From an uncultured bacterium (GTDB lineage: Bacteria; Cyanobacteriota; Vampirovibrionia; Gastranaerophilales; Gastranaerophilaceae): a stretch of 15,215 nt of DNA. The position numbers were made by a program, and so were the translations under genes. The DNA is taken from the NCBI GenBank assembly GCA_945910925.1, contig CAMDZX010000030.1:1-15215 (forward strand), in the 5' to 3' direction. Position 1 is the first letter of the stretch. Each line of letters begins with the position of its first letter. Below the pieces are notes generated by a model. That model ran no database searches and was not told the DNA's origin. It worked only from the letters and a program-made list of their open reading frames with translations. Of the stretch, positions 6,761 through 12,966 are shown piece after piece.

Positions 6761-8924
6761 AAATATATACGACAAAATGAAACAAATGTCTGTAACAAAC
6801 GTTATGTTGTTTCTTTTGTTTTCAATTATGATGACTTTGCTTATTTCATCGCAGAATTTCTTTTTCCAAAAAATTATTGAAAATGGAATAAGTAAAAGAG
6901 ATATTATTGCAGAAAAAACAATTACTGTTATTGATACAAAAAGAACAGAGCAGCACAAAAAAGATGTTGCTGCGAATGTAGAGCCGATTTTGATACCTGC
7001 GGAAGATGAATTTATAAAAGTTAATCTTCAAACATTAGAAACATCAATTGTACAAATTCGACAAAAACATGTAGAGGACTCCGTAAAAAGGGCTGAACTT
7101 TCCTTACTTTTTGATATTTCCGCACAATATAAAAAAGATTATTTATCAAACTTTTTATTAAACGTATCCGATAAAAATTTGCAAACAATATTTGATAAAG
7201 CAAAATTGACACTATCTTCCGTATTAAATCAAGGGATTACGGAAAGTGAATACGAAAACAACAGTATTGACAAGATTATAACGAGAAATATTCCGGGAAC
7301 AACTCCAAGAAATCAGGTTACAGTTATCACTTCACTATTAAAAGAAATAATTACGCCTAATCTGGTTGTTGATGATTTGGCAACGGAAATTGCCAGAAAA
7401 AATGCACAAAATGCGGTAAAACCTTATGAAGTTGTGTTCCATAAGGGAGATAAAATTGTTTTTGAAGGAGAGCCTGTAACAAAATTAAAACGTGATGCTT
7501 TAAGAGAAGCAGGATATAATGTGCTGGAAGTAAATTATTTGGGGATATTCGGAGTATTCCTTATAGTTTGCTTTGCAACATTTATCTTTATAAGATACGA
7601 ACGAAACTTTGAAAAAGTATTTTTTGAACCGCACCACTTAACAATAACAGGATTTTTATCTTTGGTAATCGCTGCAATTGCGGTTGTTATGCCTACGGGT
7701 TCTTCCCCTAATATACTTCCGCTGCCTGCGTACATAATAATATTGTCAATTTTTACAAACGCAAGAATTGCCTTTTTTGCGGCAACTCTTTTACTTGGAG
7801 TTTTGATAATAGGGTTACATTATTCAATAGAATTTGTTGCAACCTTCTTACTTTTAAATACGTTTTGTATGCTCGCAATCTCAAATCTTAAATTCTCAAG
7901 AAGATTTGATTTAATTCTGACAGGCTTAAGAATATCTCTTGCGGGCGCATTTATTGTATTAAGTATATATTTCTTAGAAAAATTCCTTATAGATGTGGAT
8001 AATATTTTCATATTAAGAGATGTATTCTTAATTGCACTAAACGGTTTCCTGAGCGGAGTTATTGCTCTGGGGACTCTACCTATACTTGAAAGTACCTTTG
8101 GAATAATTACACCGTACGGTTTGGCAGAGCTTGCCGATCATAATCAACCGTTATTAAAACGCTTACAGTTTGAAGCTCCGGGTACGTATCATCATAGTCT
8201 AATGGTTTCAAATCTCGCAGAAGCCGCAGCTGAAGCGATTGGTGCAAACCCTATTCTTGCAAGAGTTGGAGCGTTTTATCATGACATAGGAAAATTAAAA
8301 CGTCCTTTATTCTTTGTAGAAAATCAATCTTATTTTGGGATTGAAAATCCGCATACAAAACTAAACCCGAGATTAAGCAAAATGGTTATTACTGCCCACC
8401 CAAAAGATGGTGTAGAGCTTGCAAAAGAATATCATTTGCCGCCTGTTATGTCTAACTTCATATTACAACATCACGGAGAAGGACTTGCAAGTTATTTTTA
8501 TAACAGAGCAGTTGCAGAAGAAGGTTTGGAAAACGTAAAAGAAGAACAATTCAGATACACAGGTCCTAAGCCGAACATGAAAGAAACTGCAATATTAATG
8601 ATTGCAGATGCGGTTGAGTCCGCGGTTAGAGCATTAAAAAGTCCTACAAACGAAGAAATAGAAGAAATTATTTCAAAAATCATTAAAGAAAGATTAAACG
8701 ATGGTCAATTCTCTGATGCACCTTTGACATTAAAAGATTTAAAAGTTATTTCTACAACTTTTAACAGAATACTAAGAGGTATGCAGCATCAAAGAATCAA
8801 ATATCATCAAGATATAAATGAATTGGATAATAAACAAGCCCAACCGATTCAAACATTTGATAAAGATTTTGAAGAAAAAATTAAACAATTGGAACAAAAC
8901 AAGAATGAGCAAAAAGACAATTAA
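6744..8924 (+). CDS. pgpH: Membrane HD-domain phosphohydrolase, PgpH type (likely c-di-AMP phosphodiesterase)
   Basis: 726 aa, matching the 7TMR-HD family whose Listeria member PgpH hydrolyses cyclic di-AMP to pApA. Order of parts: one N-terminal membrane helix (about 18-37), an extracellular region (about 50-262, containing KGDKIVFEGEPVT near its end), a block of about seven membrane helices (about 266-450), then a cytoplasmic HD domain (about 480-635). HD-site residues are visible: His484 in TYHHSL, His513-Asp514 in FYHDIGK, His552 in TAHP, the His576-His577 pair in QHHGEG and Asp622 in MIADAVE. A charged coiled tail follows. The ATG at 6744 is 5 nt after AGAGGG; a second ATG at 6753 is less well placed. 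It overlaps both neighbours. It suggests cyclic di-AMP signalling, linked in relatives to osmotic and wall homeostasis, but substrate is inferred from family. Confidence 0.93.
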   Translation: MVQMFENIYDKMKQMSVTNVMLFLLFSIMMTLLISSQNFFFQKIIENGISKRDIIAEKTITVIDTKRTEQHKKDVAANVEPILIPAEDEFIKVNLQTLETSIVQIRQKHVEDSVKRAELSLLFDISAQYKKDYLSNFLLNVSDKNLQTIFDKAKLTLSSVLNQGITESEYENNSIDKIITRNIPGTTPRNQVTVITSLLKEIITPNLVVDDLATEIARKNAQNAVKPYEVVFHKGDKIVFEGEPVTKLKRDALREAGYNVLEVNYLGIFGVFLIVCFATFIFIRYERNFEKVFFEPHHLTITGFLSLVIAAIAVVMPTGSSPNILPLPAYIIILSIFTNARIAFFAATLLLGVLIIGLHYSIEFVATFLLLNTFCMLAISNLKFSRRFDLILTGLRISLAGAFIVLSIYFLEKFLIDVDNIFILRDVFLIALNGFLSGVIALGTLPILESTFGIITPYGLAELADHNQPLLKRLQFEAPGTYHHSLMVSNLAEAAAEAIGANPILARVGAFYHDIGKLKRPLFFVENQSYFGIENPHTKLNPRLSKMVITAHPKDGVELAKEYHLPPVMSNFILQHHGEGLASYFYNRAVAEEGLENVKEEQFRYTGPKPNMKETAILMIADAVESAVRALKSPTNEEIEEIISKIIKERLNDGQFSDAPLTLKDLKVISTTFNRILRGMQHQRIKYHQDINELDNKQAQPIQTFDKDFEEKIKQLEQNKNEQKDN

Positions 8925-9414
8925 TATCTTTACGGAGAATATTTATCCCGATTGGAATATTGATGAGGTTGAAATTATTTCGATTGGCAGAAAAATTGTT
9001 GATTTTTATCTAAAAAATTTGATTCAGGACTCATGCCTGAATGGGTATGAGTTTGATACTCTGACTTTTGACATCCTTTTCTGCGACAGCGAAAAAACTC
9101 ACCAAATAAATAAAGAATACAGGGATAAAGATTATCCTGCCGATATTATTACATTTGCTATATTTGCAGATGATGATGCAAAATTTATTCTTGATGATGA
9201 CATAAATCTGGGTGAAATTATTATTGCTCTGGACAAGGTAAAAGAAGAAGCAAAAAAACAAAATGTTACCGATGAATATGAATTATATTTTCTGATTGCA
9301 CATGGTATATTGCATTTGTTAGGATTTGACCATCAGAGCGAAGAAGATTATAATTTTGTAGTGGATACTCAGAAAAAAGCGCTGGAATATGCGTTAGGAA
9401 ATAAGAATGACTAA
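8905..9414 (+). CDS. ybeY: Endoribonuclease YbeY / rRNA maturation factor
   Basis: 169 aa, normal for YbeY, a single-strand endoribonuclease involved in 16S rRNA 3'-end maturation and ribosome quality control. The metal site H-x3-H-x5-H is complete: His133, His137 and His143 in AHGILHLLGFDH. The upstream family landmarks are seen in altered form as ADIITFAIF (usually TDVLSFP) and LGEIIIALDKV (usually LGDIVIS). The ATG at 8905 starts the conserved N-terminus. The frame stays open back to 8818, but that part lies inside pgpH and is lysine/asparagine-rich without family likeness. It overlaps pgpH by 20 bp and dgkA by 8 bp, in the conserved pgpH-ybeY-dgkA order. Confidence 0.94.
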   Translation: MSKKTINIFTENIYPDWNIDEVEIISIGRKIVDFYLKNLIQDSCLNGYEFDTLTFDILFCDSEKTHQINKEYRDKDYPADIITFAIFADDDAKFILDDDINLGEIIIALDKVKEEAKKQNVTDEYELYFLIAHGILHLLGFDHQSEEDYNFVVDTQKKALEYALGNKND

Positions 9415-9796
9415 GTTTAAATCTCAAGGTTTTGGTAATACTTTTAAGAATGCAAGAAAAGGTTTCAGACTCGTTGTAAAAAGTGAGCGTAATCTCAGAG
9501 TGCATCTTATTGTTGCATCAGTAGTTATTGCTCTCGGATTTTTATTTCAGTTTACGGGTATTGAGTTTTGTATTGCACTTATGGCAATAGCGAACGTTAT
9601 AGTTGCAGAAATGCTTAATACCGCAATTGAATTTGCACTGGATTCTATTTATCACAACAAATACAGCAGAATGGTCGGTATGGCGAAAGATATTTCTGCG
9701 GGTGCTGTGATGTTTGCAACTTTTGTAAGTGCAATTATTGGTATAATTCTCTTTGGTAAAGCTGCATTTGACCTATTTTTAGTATCAAGTTTGTAA
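9407..9796 (+). CDS. dgkA: Diacylglycerol/undecaprenol kinase, DgkA family
   Basis: 129 aa integral membrane kinase with about three membrane helices (about 34-50, 52-66, 100-117). The catalytic and metal-binding segment is EMLNTAIE (68-75), with the conserved SERNLRVH (26-33) before it and the AKDISAGAV motif (93-101) after it. Firmicute members phosphorylate undecaprenol to recycle the wall lipid carrier, while proteobacterial ones use diacylglycerol; the operon partners favour the first, but the substrate cannot be settled from sequence. AGGA lies 7 nt before the ATG. It overlaps ybeY by 8 bp and is the last gene of the operon, followed by a terminator-like hairpin at 9926-9954. Confidence 0.93.
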   Translation: MTKFKSQGFGNTFKNARKGFRLVVKSERNLRVHLIVASVVIALGFLFQFTGIEFCIALMAIANVIVAEMLNTAIEFALDSIYHNKYSRMVGMAKDISAGAVMFATFVSAIIGIILFGKAAFDLFLVSSL

Positions 9797-9925
9797 ATAA
9801 ATGTAACAAAGTCAACCATATTGTTAAAGTTTTCTGCAAGTCTGTCCGTATACATAAGTGTTGGGAATAGGAAACGGATAAGGGACACAAATTAATGTAG
9901 ATACTGATTTGGGATTTTACACTAT

Positions 9926-9954
9926 ATGGCTATTTTATATGATAGCTATTTTTT
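9926..9954 (+). terminator. Probable terminator of the pgpH-ybeY-dgkA operon
   Basis: ATGGCTAT and ATAGCTAT form an 8-bp stem with one G-U pair around an 8-nt loop, followed directly by five T residues and more T-rich sequence. The stem is AT-rich, so termination may be leaky. It lies about 130 bp after the dgkA stop. Confidence 0.5.
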
Positions 9955-9982
9955 ATTTTCAAAAAAGATTCATAACTAAGGC

Positions 9983-10012
9983 TATAAATTAAGATGGATG
10001 TCTTAATTTATA
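9983..10012. repeat. Perfect 12-bp inverted repeat, function unknown
   Basis: TATAAATTAAGA, a 6-nt spacer TGGATG, then the exact reverse complement. No T-run follows on either strand, so it is not a standard terminator. It lies in the 281-bp spacer (9797-10077) between convergent dgkA and prfB, where no convincing gene is seen on either strand. Confidence 0.65.
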
Positions 10013-10059
10013 ACTCAATGCGAGATTCAAAAATATAATTTTTCCCTATAATTACACAC

Positions 10060-10079
10060 GGCACCGAAGGTGCCTTTTT
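10060..10079 (+). terminator. Rightward intrinsic terminator facing prfB
   Basis: GGCACC, 3-nt loop GAA, GGTGCC, then TTTTT. The T-run exists only on the plus strand, so it stops rightward transcripts arriving from dgkA and would shield prfB from antisense RNA. Its T-run overlaps the prfB stop codon region. Confidence 0.75.
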
Positions 10080-11152
10080 ATTTGCCTGATTTTAAGAAAG
10101 CTTCAATAAATCCGTCAAGCTCGCCATCCATAACTGCATCAACATTTCCTACTTCATAATTTGTCCTATGGTCTTTTACCATTTTGTACGGATGGAATAC
10201 GTAAGAACGAATTTGAGAACCAAAATTTATATCAAACGCCTCACCTTTTAACTCGGCAAGTTTTTTTTCATGCTCTTGTTGTTTTATTTCTAACAACTTT
10301 GAGATAAGAATTTCCATTGCAATCGCTTTATTTTGCAATTGAGAGCGTTCTTGTTGAGATTTAACAACAATCCCCGTCGGTTTGTGCAAAATTCTCACGG
10401 CAGTTTCTACTTTATTAACATTTTGTCCCCCGGCACCGCCCGAACGCATTGTCTCAACTTCAATATCGTCAGGAGGAATAATTATTGTTTTATCAATATC
10501 TTTAATTATCGGTGAAACTTCACAGGATGCAAAACTTGTTTGGCGTTTCCCGTTAGCGTTAAACGGAGAAATTCTTACCAACCTGTGAACACCCTTTTCG
10601 GCTTTTGCATACCCGTACGCATATTTCCCCTGAATTTTTATTGTCGCCGATTTTATTCCTGCCTCCTCACCATCTGATTTATCGAGAAGTTCAACTTTCC
10701 AGTCTTTGCTTTCTGCCCACCTTGTATACATACGAAGCAACATACTCGTCCAATCCTGAGCATCAGTTCCGCCTGCCCCTGAGTTCACCGTCAATATTGC
10801 ATCAGCAGAATCATATTCTCCGCTAAGCATTTTTTGAAAATCAAACTTATCAAGCGATTGCTCAAGTCTTTCTAATGCGGAATTGGTTTCGGATATTAAT
10901 TCTTCATCTCCGATTTCAAATGCGGTTTTAGCATCATCAATTATGGTATCCCATTCAGATACCATATCAAGAGTCTGTTTTATTTCTTTTGATTCTTGCC
11001 CTAATTCGGAAGCAAGCTTTTGGTCAGACCATACTTGCGGAGTTTGTAACCTTGCTTCTATTTCAGCCAAATCAGTCTTTAACTTTTCTAAGTCAAAGAC
11101 ACTCCTTATTTTTTAGTACTCGTTCTTCTAATTCTGTTAAGTCCATAAACAT
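10078..11152 (-). CDS. prfB: Peptide chain release factor 2, with programmed +1 frameshift
   Basis: About 357 aa after frameshifting (E. coli RF2 is 365). RF2 reads UGA and UAA stop codons and triggers peptide release. The stop-recognition tripeptide SPF (about 195-197) and the hydrolysis motif GGQ in RSGGAGGQNVNK (about 241-243) are present. The downstream frame alone opens only at a TTG at 11070, which lacks the start of the RF2 N-terminus. Upstream a 19-codon frame runs from ATG 11152 (or ATG 11146) to an in-frame TGA at 11095-11093 within CTTTGAC, preceded by AAGGAG. Slipping +1 at CTT joins the two frames exactly. No clear ribosome site precedes either ATG, so the exact start is uncertain. 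It lies 22 bp after a 63-aa gene and is probably co-transcribed with it. Confidence 0.95.
11092..11107 (-). promoter_or_regulatory. prfB programmed +1 ribosomal frameshift signal
   Basis: Minus strand: AAGGAG (11107-11102), a 3-nt spacer TGT, then CTT TGA C (11098-11092). This copies the E. coli arrangement of an internal Shine-Dalgarno-like site three bases before CUU UGA C. When RF2 is scarce the ribosome pauses at UGA and slips to GAC, giving autoregulation. All parts are intact. Confidence 0.95.
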
Positions 11153-11174
11153 ATTTTATTATAAAAATAAAACA

Positions 11175-11366
11175 TTATGCAATAAAGTCAACCTTATGCG
11201 ATTCCGGAAACTTTGGTTTTGGGTCTATTTCACCTGCTTTATAGGACTCTGTGAGCGATTGGGTATATTGAATTTTTTTAGCATCAACCTTGTATTCTCT
11301 TAATTTAATGTTCTTTTGAACCTGCAATGCTTGAAAATACTGAGAACCTGCTGCGTTTAAAGACAT
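11175..11366 (-). CDS. Unrecognised 63-aa protein
   Basis: 63 aa, not recognised. It has no signal peptide or membrane segment; the middle is rich in Lys, Gln and Tyr and likely helical (SQYFQALQVQKNIKLREYKV), and the tail is Pro-containing and ends KFPESHKVDFIA. The ATG at 11366 is chosen because GAGAGG stands 6 nt before it; the frame is open further upstream to 11438 but without a ribosome site. It precedes prfB by 22 bp with no terminator between. The tail shares K-x-PESHKV-x-F with the AMIN part of the amidase encoded at 3782-5674. Its reality rests on the good ribosome site and compact placement. Confidence 0.65.
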   Translation of the reverse strand: MSLNAAGSQYFQALQVQKNIKLREYKVDAKKIQYTQSLTESYKAGEIDPKPKFPESHKVDFIA

Positions 11367-11527
11367 AAATACCTCTCTCAACTTACTAAACTTAAAATAC
11401 TTAACTCTTACATATATATAAAGTATATACTCATGCAAAAATTTCGAAGTTAAAAATTTTCGTTACATTACGTTACAATCAGGCAATTTTTTGAAACGAA
11501 AAAACTTTATATAAATATAGAGTTAAG

Positions 11528-11533
11528 TATAAT
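11528..11533 (+). promoter_or_regulatory. Possible -10 element before the 77-aa gene
   Basis: A consensus TATAAT, 19 bp before the ATG of the 77-aa gene. No good -35 is seen at 16-18 bp. TTGAAA (11491-11496) is too far for this -10 but could serve an alternative TATAGA at 11516-11521 with a 19-bp spacer. The 186-bp divergent region 11367-11552 also holds two direct GTTACA copies at 11462-11476. Confidence 0.35.
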
Positions 11534-11552
11534 TTTTATGGGAAATTTTTAA

Positions 11553-11786
11553 ATGGTAACAGGAGCAAATAAAATATTTTCAATCGGTAATGAACCATAT
11601 ACACCATATATAACACCGATTAAGACAAATTACGGGCAACCTGCCCAAAGAATAGCACAAACGGGTGGCGCTAACTATGGACAATATGACGGAAAAACGC
11701 AACCTAATTATGCTCAGTATGATGTATACAAATCACCTGTAACTAAAGGAAGTGGCATAGGTGATGGATTTGATATGAAGATGTAA
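11553..11786 (+). CDS. Unrecognised 77-aa Tyr/Gly/Gln-rich protein
   Basis: 77 aa, not recognised and probably unstructured. It has three related short units around NYGQ: NYGQPAQ (26-32), NYGQYDG (41-47) and NYAQYDV (52-58), plus YTPYITPI near the start. There is no signal peptide, membrane helix or cysteine. The ATG lies about 9 nt after GGGA. It stands alone: its own promoter-like element precedes it, and a very strong GC-rich palindromic terminator follows 32 bp after the stop. That strong terminator supports a real and perhaps well-expressed single-gene transcript. Function cannot be inferred. Confidence 0.6.
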   Translation: MVTGANKIFSIGNEPYTPYITPIKTNYGQPAQRIAQTGGANYGQYDGKTQPNYAQYDVYKSPVTKGSGIGDGFDMKM

Positions 11787-11818
11787 AACGGACTGAAAAT
11801 TTAGATAGTGAAGTTAAC

Positions 11819-11852
11819 AACCGGCGGGAATTATATAATTCCCGCCGGTTTT
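11819..11852 (+). terminator. Strong terminator made of a 32-bp perfect palindrome
   Basis: AACCGGCGGGAATTAT is followed at once by its exact reverse complement (11819-11850), then TT so that the RNA ends in UUUU. The core CCGGCGGG/CCCGCCGG is far richer in GC than its surroundings. GATAGT about 7 bp upstream and ACTATC just downstream add an outer inverted pair. It ends the 77-aa gene transcript; on the minus strand it also has T residues after the stem, but no gene feeds it from that side nearby. Confidence 0.85.
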
Positions 11853-11862
11853 ACTATCATAT

Positions 11863-11874
11863 TGTCATCTGACA
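11863..11874. repeat. Small inverted repeat TGTCA-TC-TGACA upstream of the toxin-antitoxin pair
   Basis: A perfect 5-bp inverted repeat with a 2-bp centre, about 85 bp before the HEPN gene. Toxin-antitoxin operons often have operators of this kind, but I could not find a convincing -10/-35 pair around it, so the role is a guess. Confidence 0.25.
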
Positions 11875-11957
11875 GTCGTATCAGTAACTCATCGTACATT
11901 TTAGAATGATTACATTAATCTATTGAGAAAGTGAATAACATGTGTTAGTATTAGGCT

Positions 11958-12371
11958 ATGGAAATAATAGATTTAACATCTTTTGAAAAAGCTTTGACCA
12001 GTCTTTTTGAAGTGATTGAGGTATATAACTCCGACTCAAACAATTCAATTACAAGAGATTCTATGATTCAAAGATTTGAATACACATATTCATTATCATT
12101 AAAAATGATAAAACGCTACTTTGCAAATGGTGCTTTTGTTTTTGAAAATCTTGAAGGTATGACATTTAACGAAATGATAAGACACGCGAATAAAATGGGT
12201 TTATTACGTTCAAATCTTGAGCAATGGAACAACTACAGACTAAAACGTAATCTCACCTCTCACACGTATGATGAACAAATCGCATTTGAGGTTGCGTCTA
12301 TTATAGAGGATTTCGCACAGGATGCAAAATTCTTATTGAATAAACTAAAACAAATACAATGTACGGATTAG
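11958..12371 (+). CDS. hepT: HEPN-domain toxin, HepT / HI0074-type nucleotidyltransferase substrate-binding protein
   Basis: 137 aa, the size of the HI0074-like HEPN proteins (nucleotidyltransferase substrate-binding family). Family landmarks are RDSMIQRFEYTYSLSLK (33-49), NEMIRHANKMGLL (71-83) and the HEPN motif RNLTSHTY (97-104): R-x4-H-x-Y, with the RNase Arg and His and the adjacent Tyr104. In studied MntA-HepT pairs the HEPN protein is an RNase toxin and this tyrosine is AMPylated by the antitoxin. The ATG is accepted although its ribosome site is poor (AGG only 2 nt away). It overlaps mntA by 13 bp. It uses a TAG stop, as does mntA, while the surrounding genes use TAA, which hints at separate origin. 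Whether it is toxic here is inferred from family. Confidence 0.9.
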   Translation: MEIIDLTSFEKALTSLFEVIEVYNSDSNNSITRDSMIQRFEYTYSLSLKMIKRYFANGAFVFENLEGMTFNEMIRHANKMGLLRSNLEQWNNYRLKRNLTSHTYDEQIAFEVASIIEDFAQDAKFLLNKLKQIQCTD

Positions 12372-12661
12372 AAAATAAATACTTAAAATTTATATTATCA
12401 GTTTTACAAAAAAATATTCCTGATACAGATGCAAAATTTTATATTTTTGGTTCGCGAGCAAAAGGTACTTACAAGGAATATTCAGATATTGATCTTGCAA
12501 TAAAATTAAATAATAAAAAGCTTGCAGCAGATATTTTAGGAAAAATTTTGATTGAATTTGCAGATTCAACATTACCATATGAAGTCGATGTTATCGATTT
12601 AAATTCAATAGACGATAGTTTTAAAAATTTAATAAAAGATTCGTTGGTCGAATTGTTTTAG
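12359..12661 (+). CDS. mntA: Minimal nucleotidyltransferase antitoxin (MntA, HI0073 type)
   Basis: 100 aa, the normal size for minimal nucleotidyltransferases. The catalytic pattern G-S-x10-D-x-D is complete: Gly31-Ser32 in FGSRAKG, then Asp43 and Asp45 in SDIDLAI, with a third likely carboxylate Asp77 in EVDVID. Members paired with HEPN proteins neutralise them by adding AMP to the Tyr of R-x4-H-x-Y, which is present in the partner here. The ATG lies inside the end of the HEPN gene (13-bp overlap) without a clear ribosome site of its own, so its synthesis probably depends on coupling with the toxin gene. All catalytic residues are kept, so the pair looks functional. Toxin-first order is usual for this group. 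Confidence 0.9.
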   Translation: MYGLENKYLKFILSVLQKNIPDTDAKFYIFGSRAKGTYKEYSDIDLAIKLNNKKLAADILGKILIEFADSTLPYEVDVIDLNSIDDSFKNLIKDSLVELF

Positions 12662-12704
12662 GTTAATTTACGTTCTTTTTATATAACAATTTATTAGCTC
12701 CAAA

Positions 12705-12722
12705 TGTAACAATGTTGTTACA
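12705..12722. repeat. 18-bp perfect-arm palindrome TGTAACAATGTTGTTACA
   Basis: 8-bp arms around a TG centre, 43 bp after the mntA stop. It differs from the palindrome at 46-63 only in one central base. It is followed by an A-run on the plus strand, so it is not a rightward terminator. Confidence 0.6.
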
Positions 12723-12760
12723 AAAAAGCAAATTCCCAGAAAAAAATGTTTTTATTTAAA

Positions 12761-12918
12761 ATGTAACACAATACTTATTATGTTACATTCAATCGGCAAT
12801 AACATTATTAAAGGACTATACGATATAATAAATAATATATTTTAAAGAATAATAAAAAAGGGTGTCATTGTAGTTTGGGTAGAGCACTCTATGTAACATA
12901 ATAAGTATTGTGTTACAT
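12761..12918. repeat. 158-bp element bounded by a perfect 28-bp inverted repeat
   Basis: The left arm 12761-12788 and right arm 12891-12918 are exact reverse complements over 28 bp; the match ends sharply on both sides. Each arm is itself dyad-symmetric at its ends: ATGTAACA, 12 asymmetric bases, TGTTACAT. The 102 bp between are AT-rich with no coding capacity. On the minus strand they hold a promoter-like ATGACA (12868-12863), an 18-bp spacer and TAAAAT (12844-12839) pointing away from the downstream gene. No clear target-site duplication flanks the element and no recombinase lies in the window. It could be an invertible promoter, a MITE-like element or a pair of operators. Confidence 0.8.
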
Positions 12919-12926
12919 ACAATATG

Positions 12927-12962
12927 TACATCCTTTTGCATGAATACGAAAGAAAGGATGTA
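12927..12962 (+). promoter_or_regulatory. Leader hairpin covering the ribosome binding site of the 248-aa gene
   Basis: TACATCCTTT (12927-12936) pairs perfectly over 10 bp with AAAGGATGTA (12953-12962) around a 16-nt loop. The second arm contains AAAGGA, the Shine-Dalgarno site 8 nt before the ATG at 12967. In a folded leader the site would be hidden, so translation may be controlled by temperature, a ligand, an RNA or a protein; it could also simply be weakly translated. Confidence 0.55.
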
Positions 12963-12966
12963 TCTA

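Larger units (their letters stand above)
12662..12966. other. 305-bp non-coding control region
   Basis: No gene is seen on either strand. It holds an 18-bp palindrome (12705-12722), a perfect 28-bp inverted repeat around 102 bp (12761-12918) and a hairpin over the next gene's ribosome site (12927-12962). AT-rich -10-like boxes occur inside, including TATAAT at 12824-12829 without a matching -35. Confidence 0.7.

Noticed and set aside
8818..8904. N-terminal extension of ybeY
   Set aside because: It is the second frame of the pgpH 3' end, is Asn/Lys-rich and unlike YbeY; the ATG at 8905 begins the conserved protein.
9652..9888. 78-aa minus-strand frame across the dgkA end
   Set aside because: Most of it is antisense to dgkA, it starts at a GTG with no ribosome site and it shows no recognisable protein.
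10605..11303. Several plus-strand frames opposite prfB and the 63-aa gene
   Set aside because: They are shadows of prfB and the 63-aa gene, with odd composition and no ribosome sites.
12870..12887. tRNA D-arm-like sequence GTAGTTTGGGTAGAGCAC
   Set aside because: No matching anticodon stem, T-arm or acceptor complement follows; at most a remnant, more likely chance.
12705..12918. TGTAACA repeats as a CRISPR array
   Set aside because: There are too few copies, they are inverted rather than direct, spacing is irregular and no cas gene is present.
12910..12966. Upstream start for the 248-aa gene
   Set aside because: It begins inside the right arm of the inverted repeat and runs through the leader hairpin; the ATG at 12967 has a well-spaced AAAGGA.
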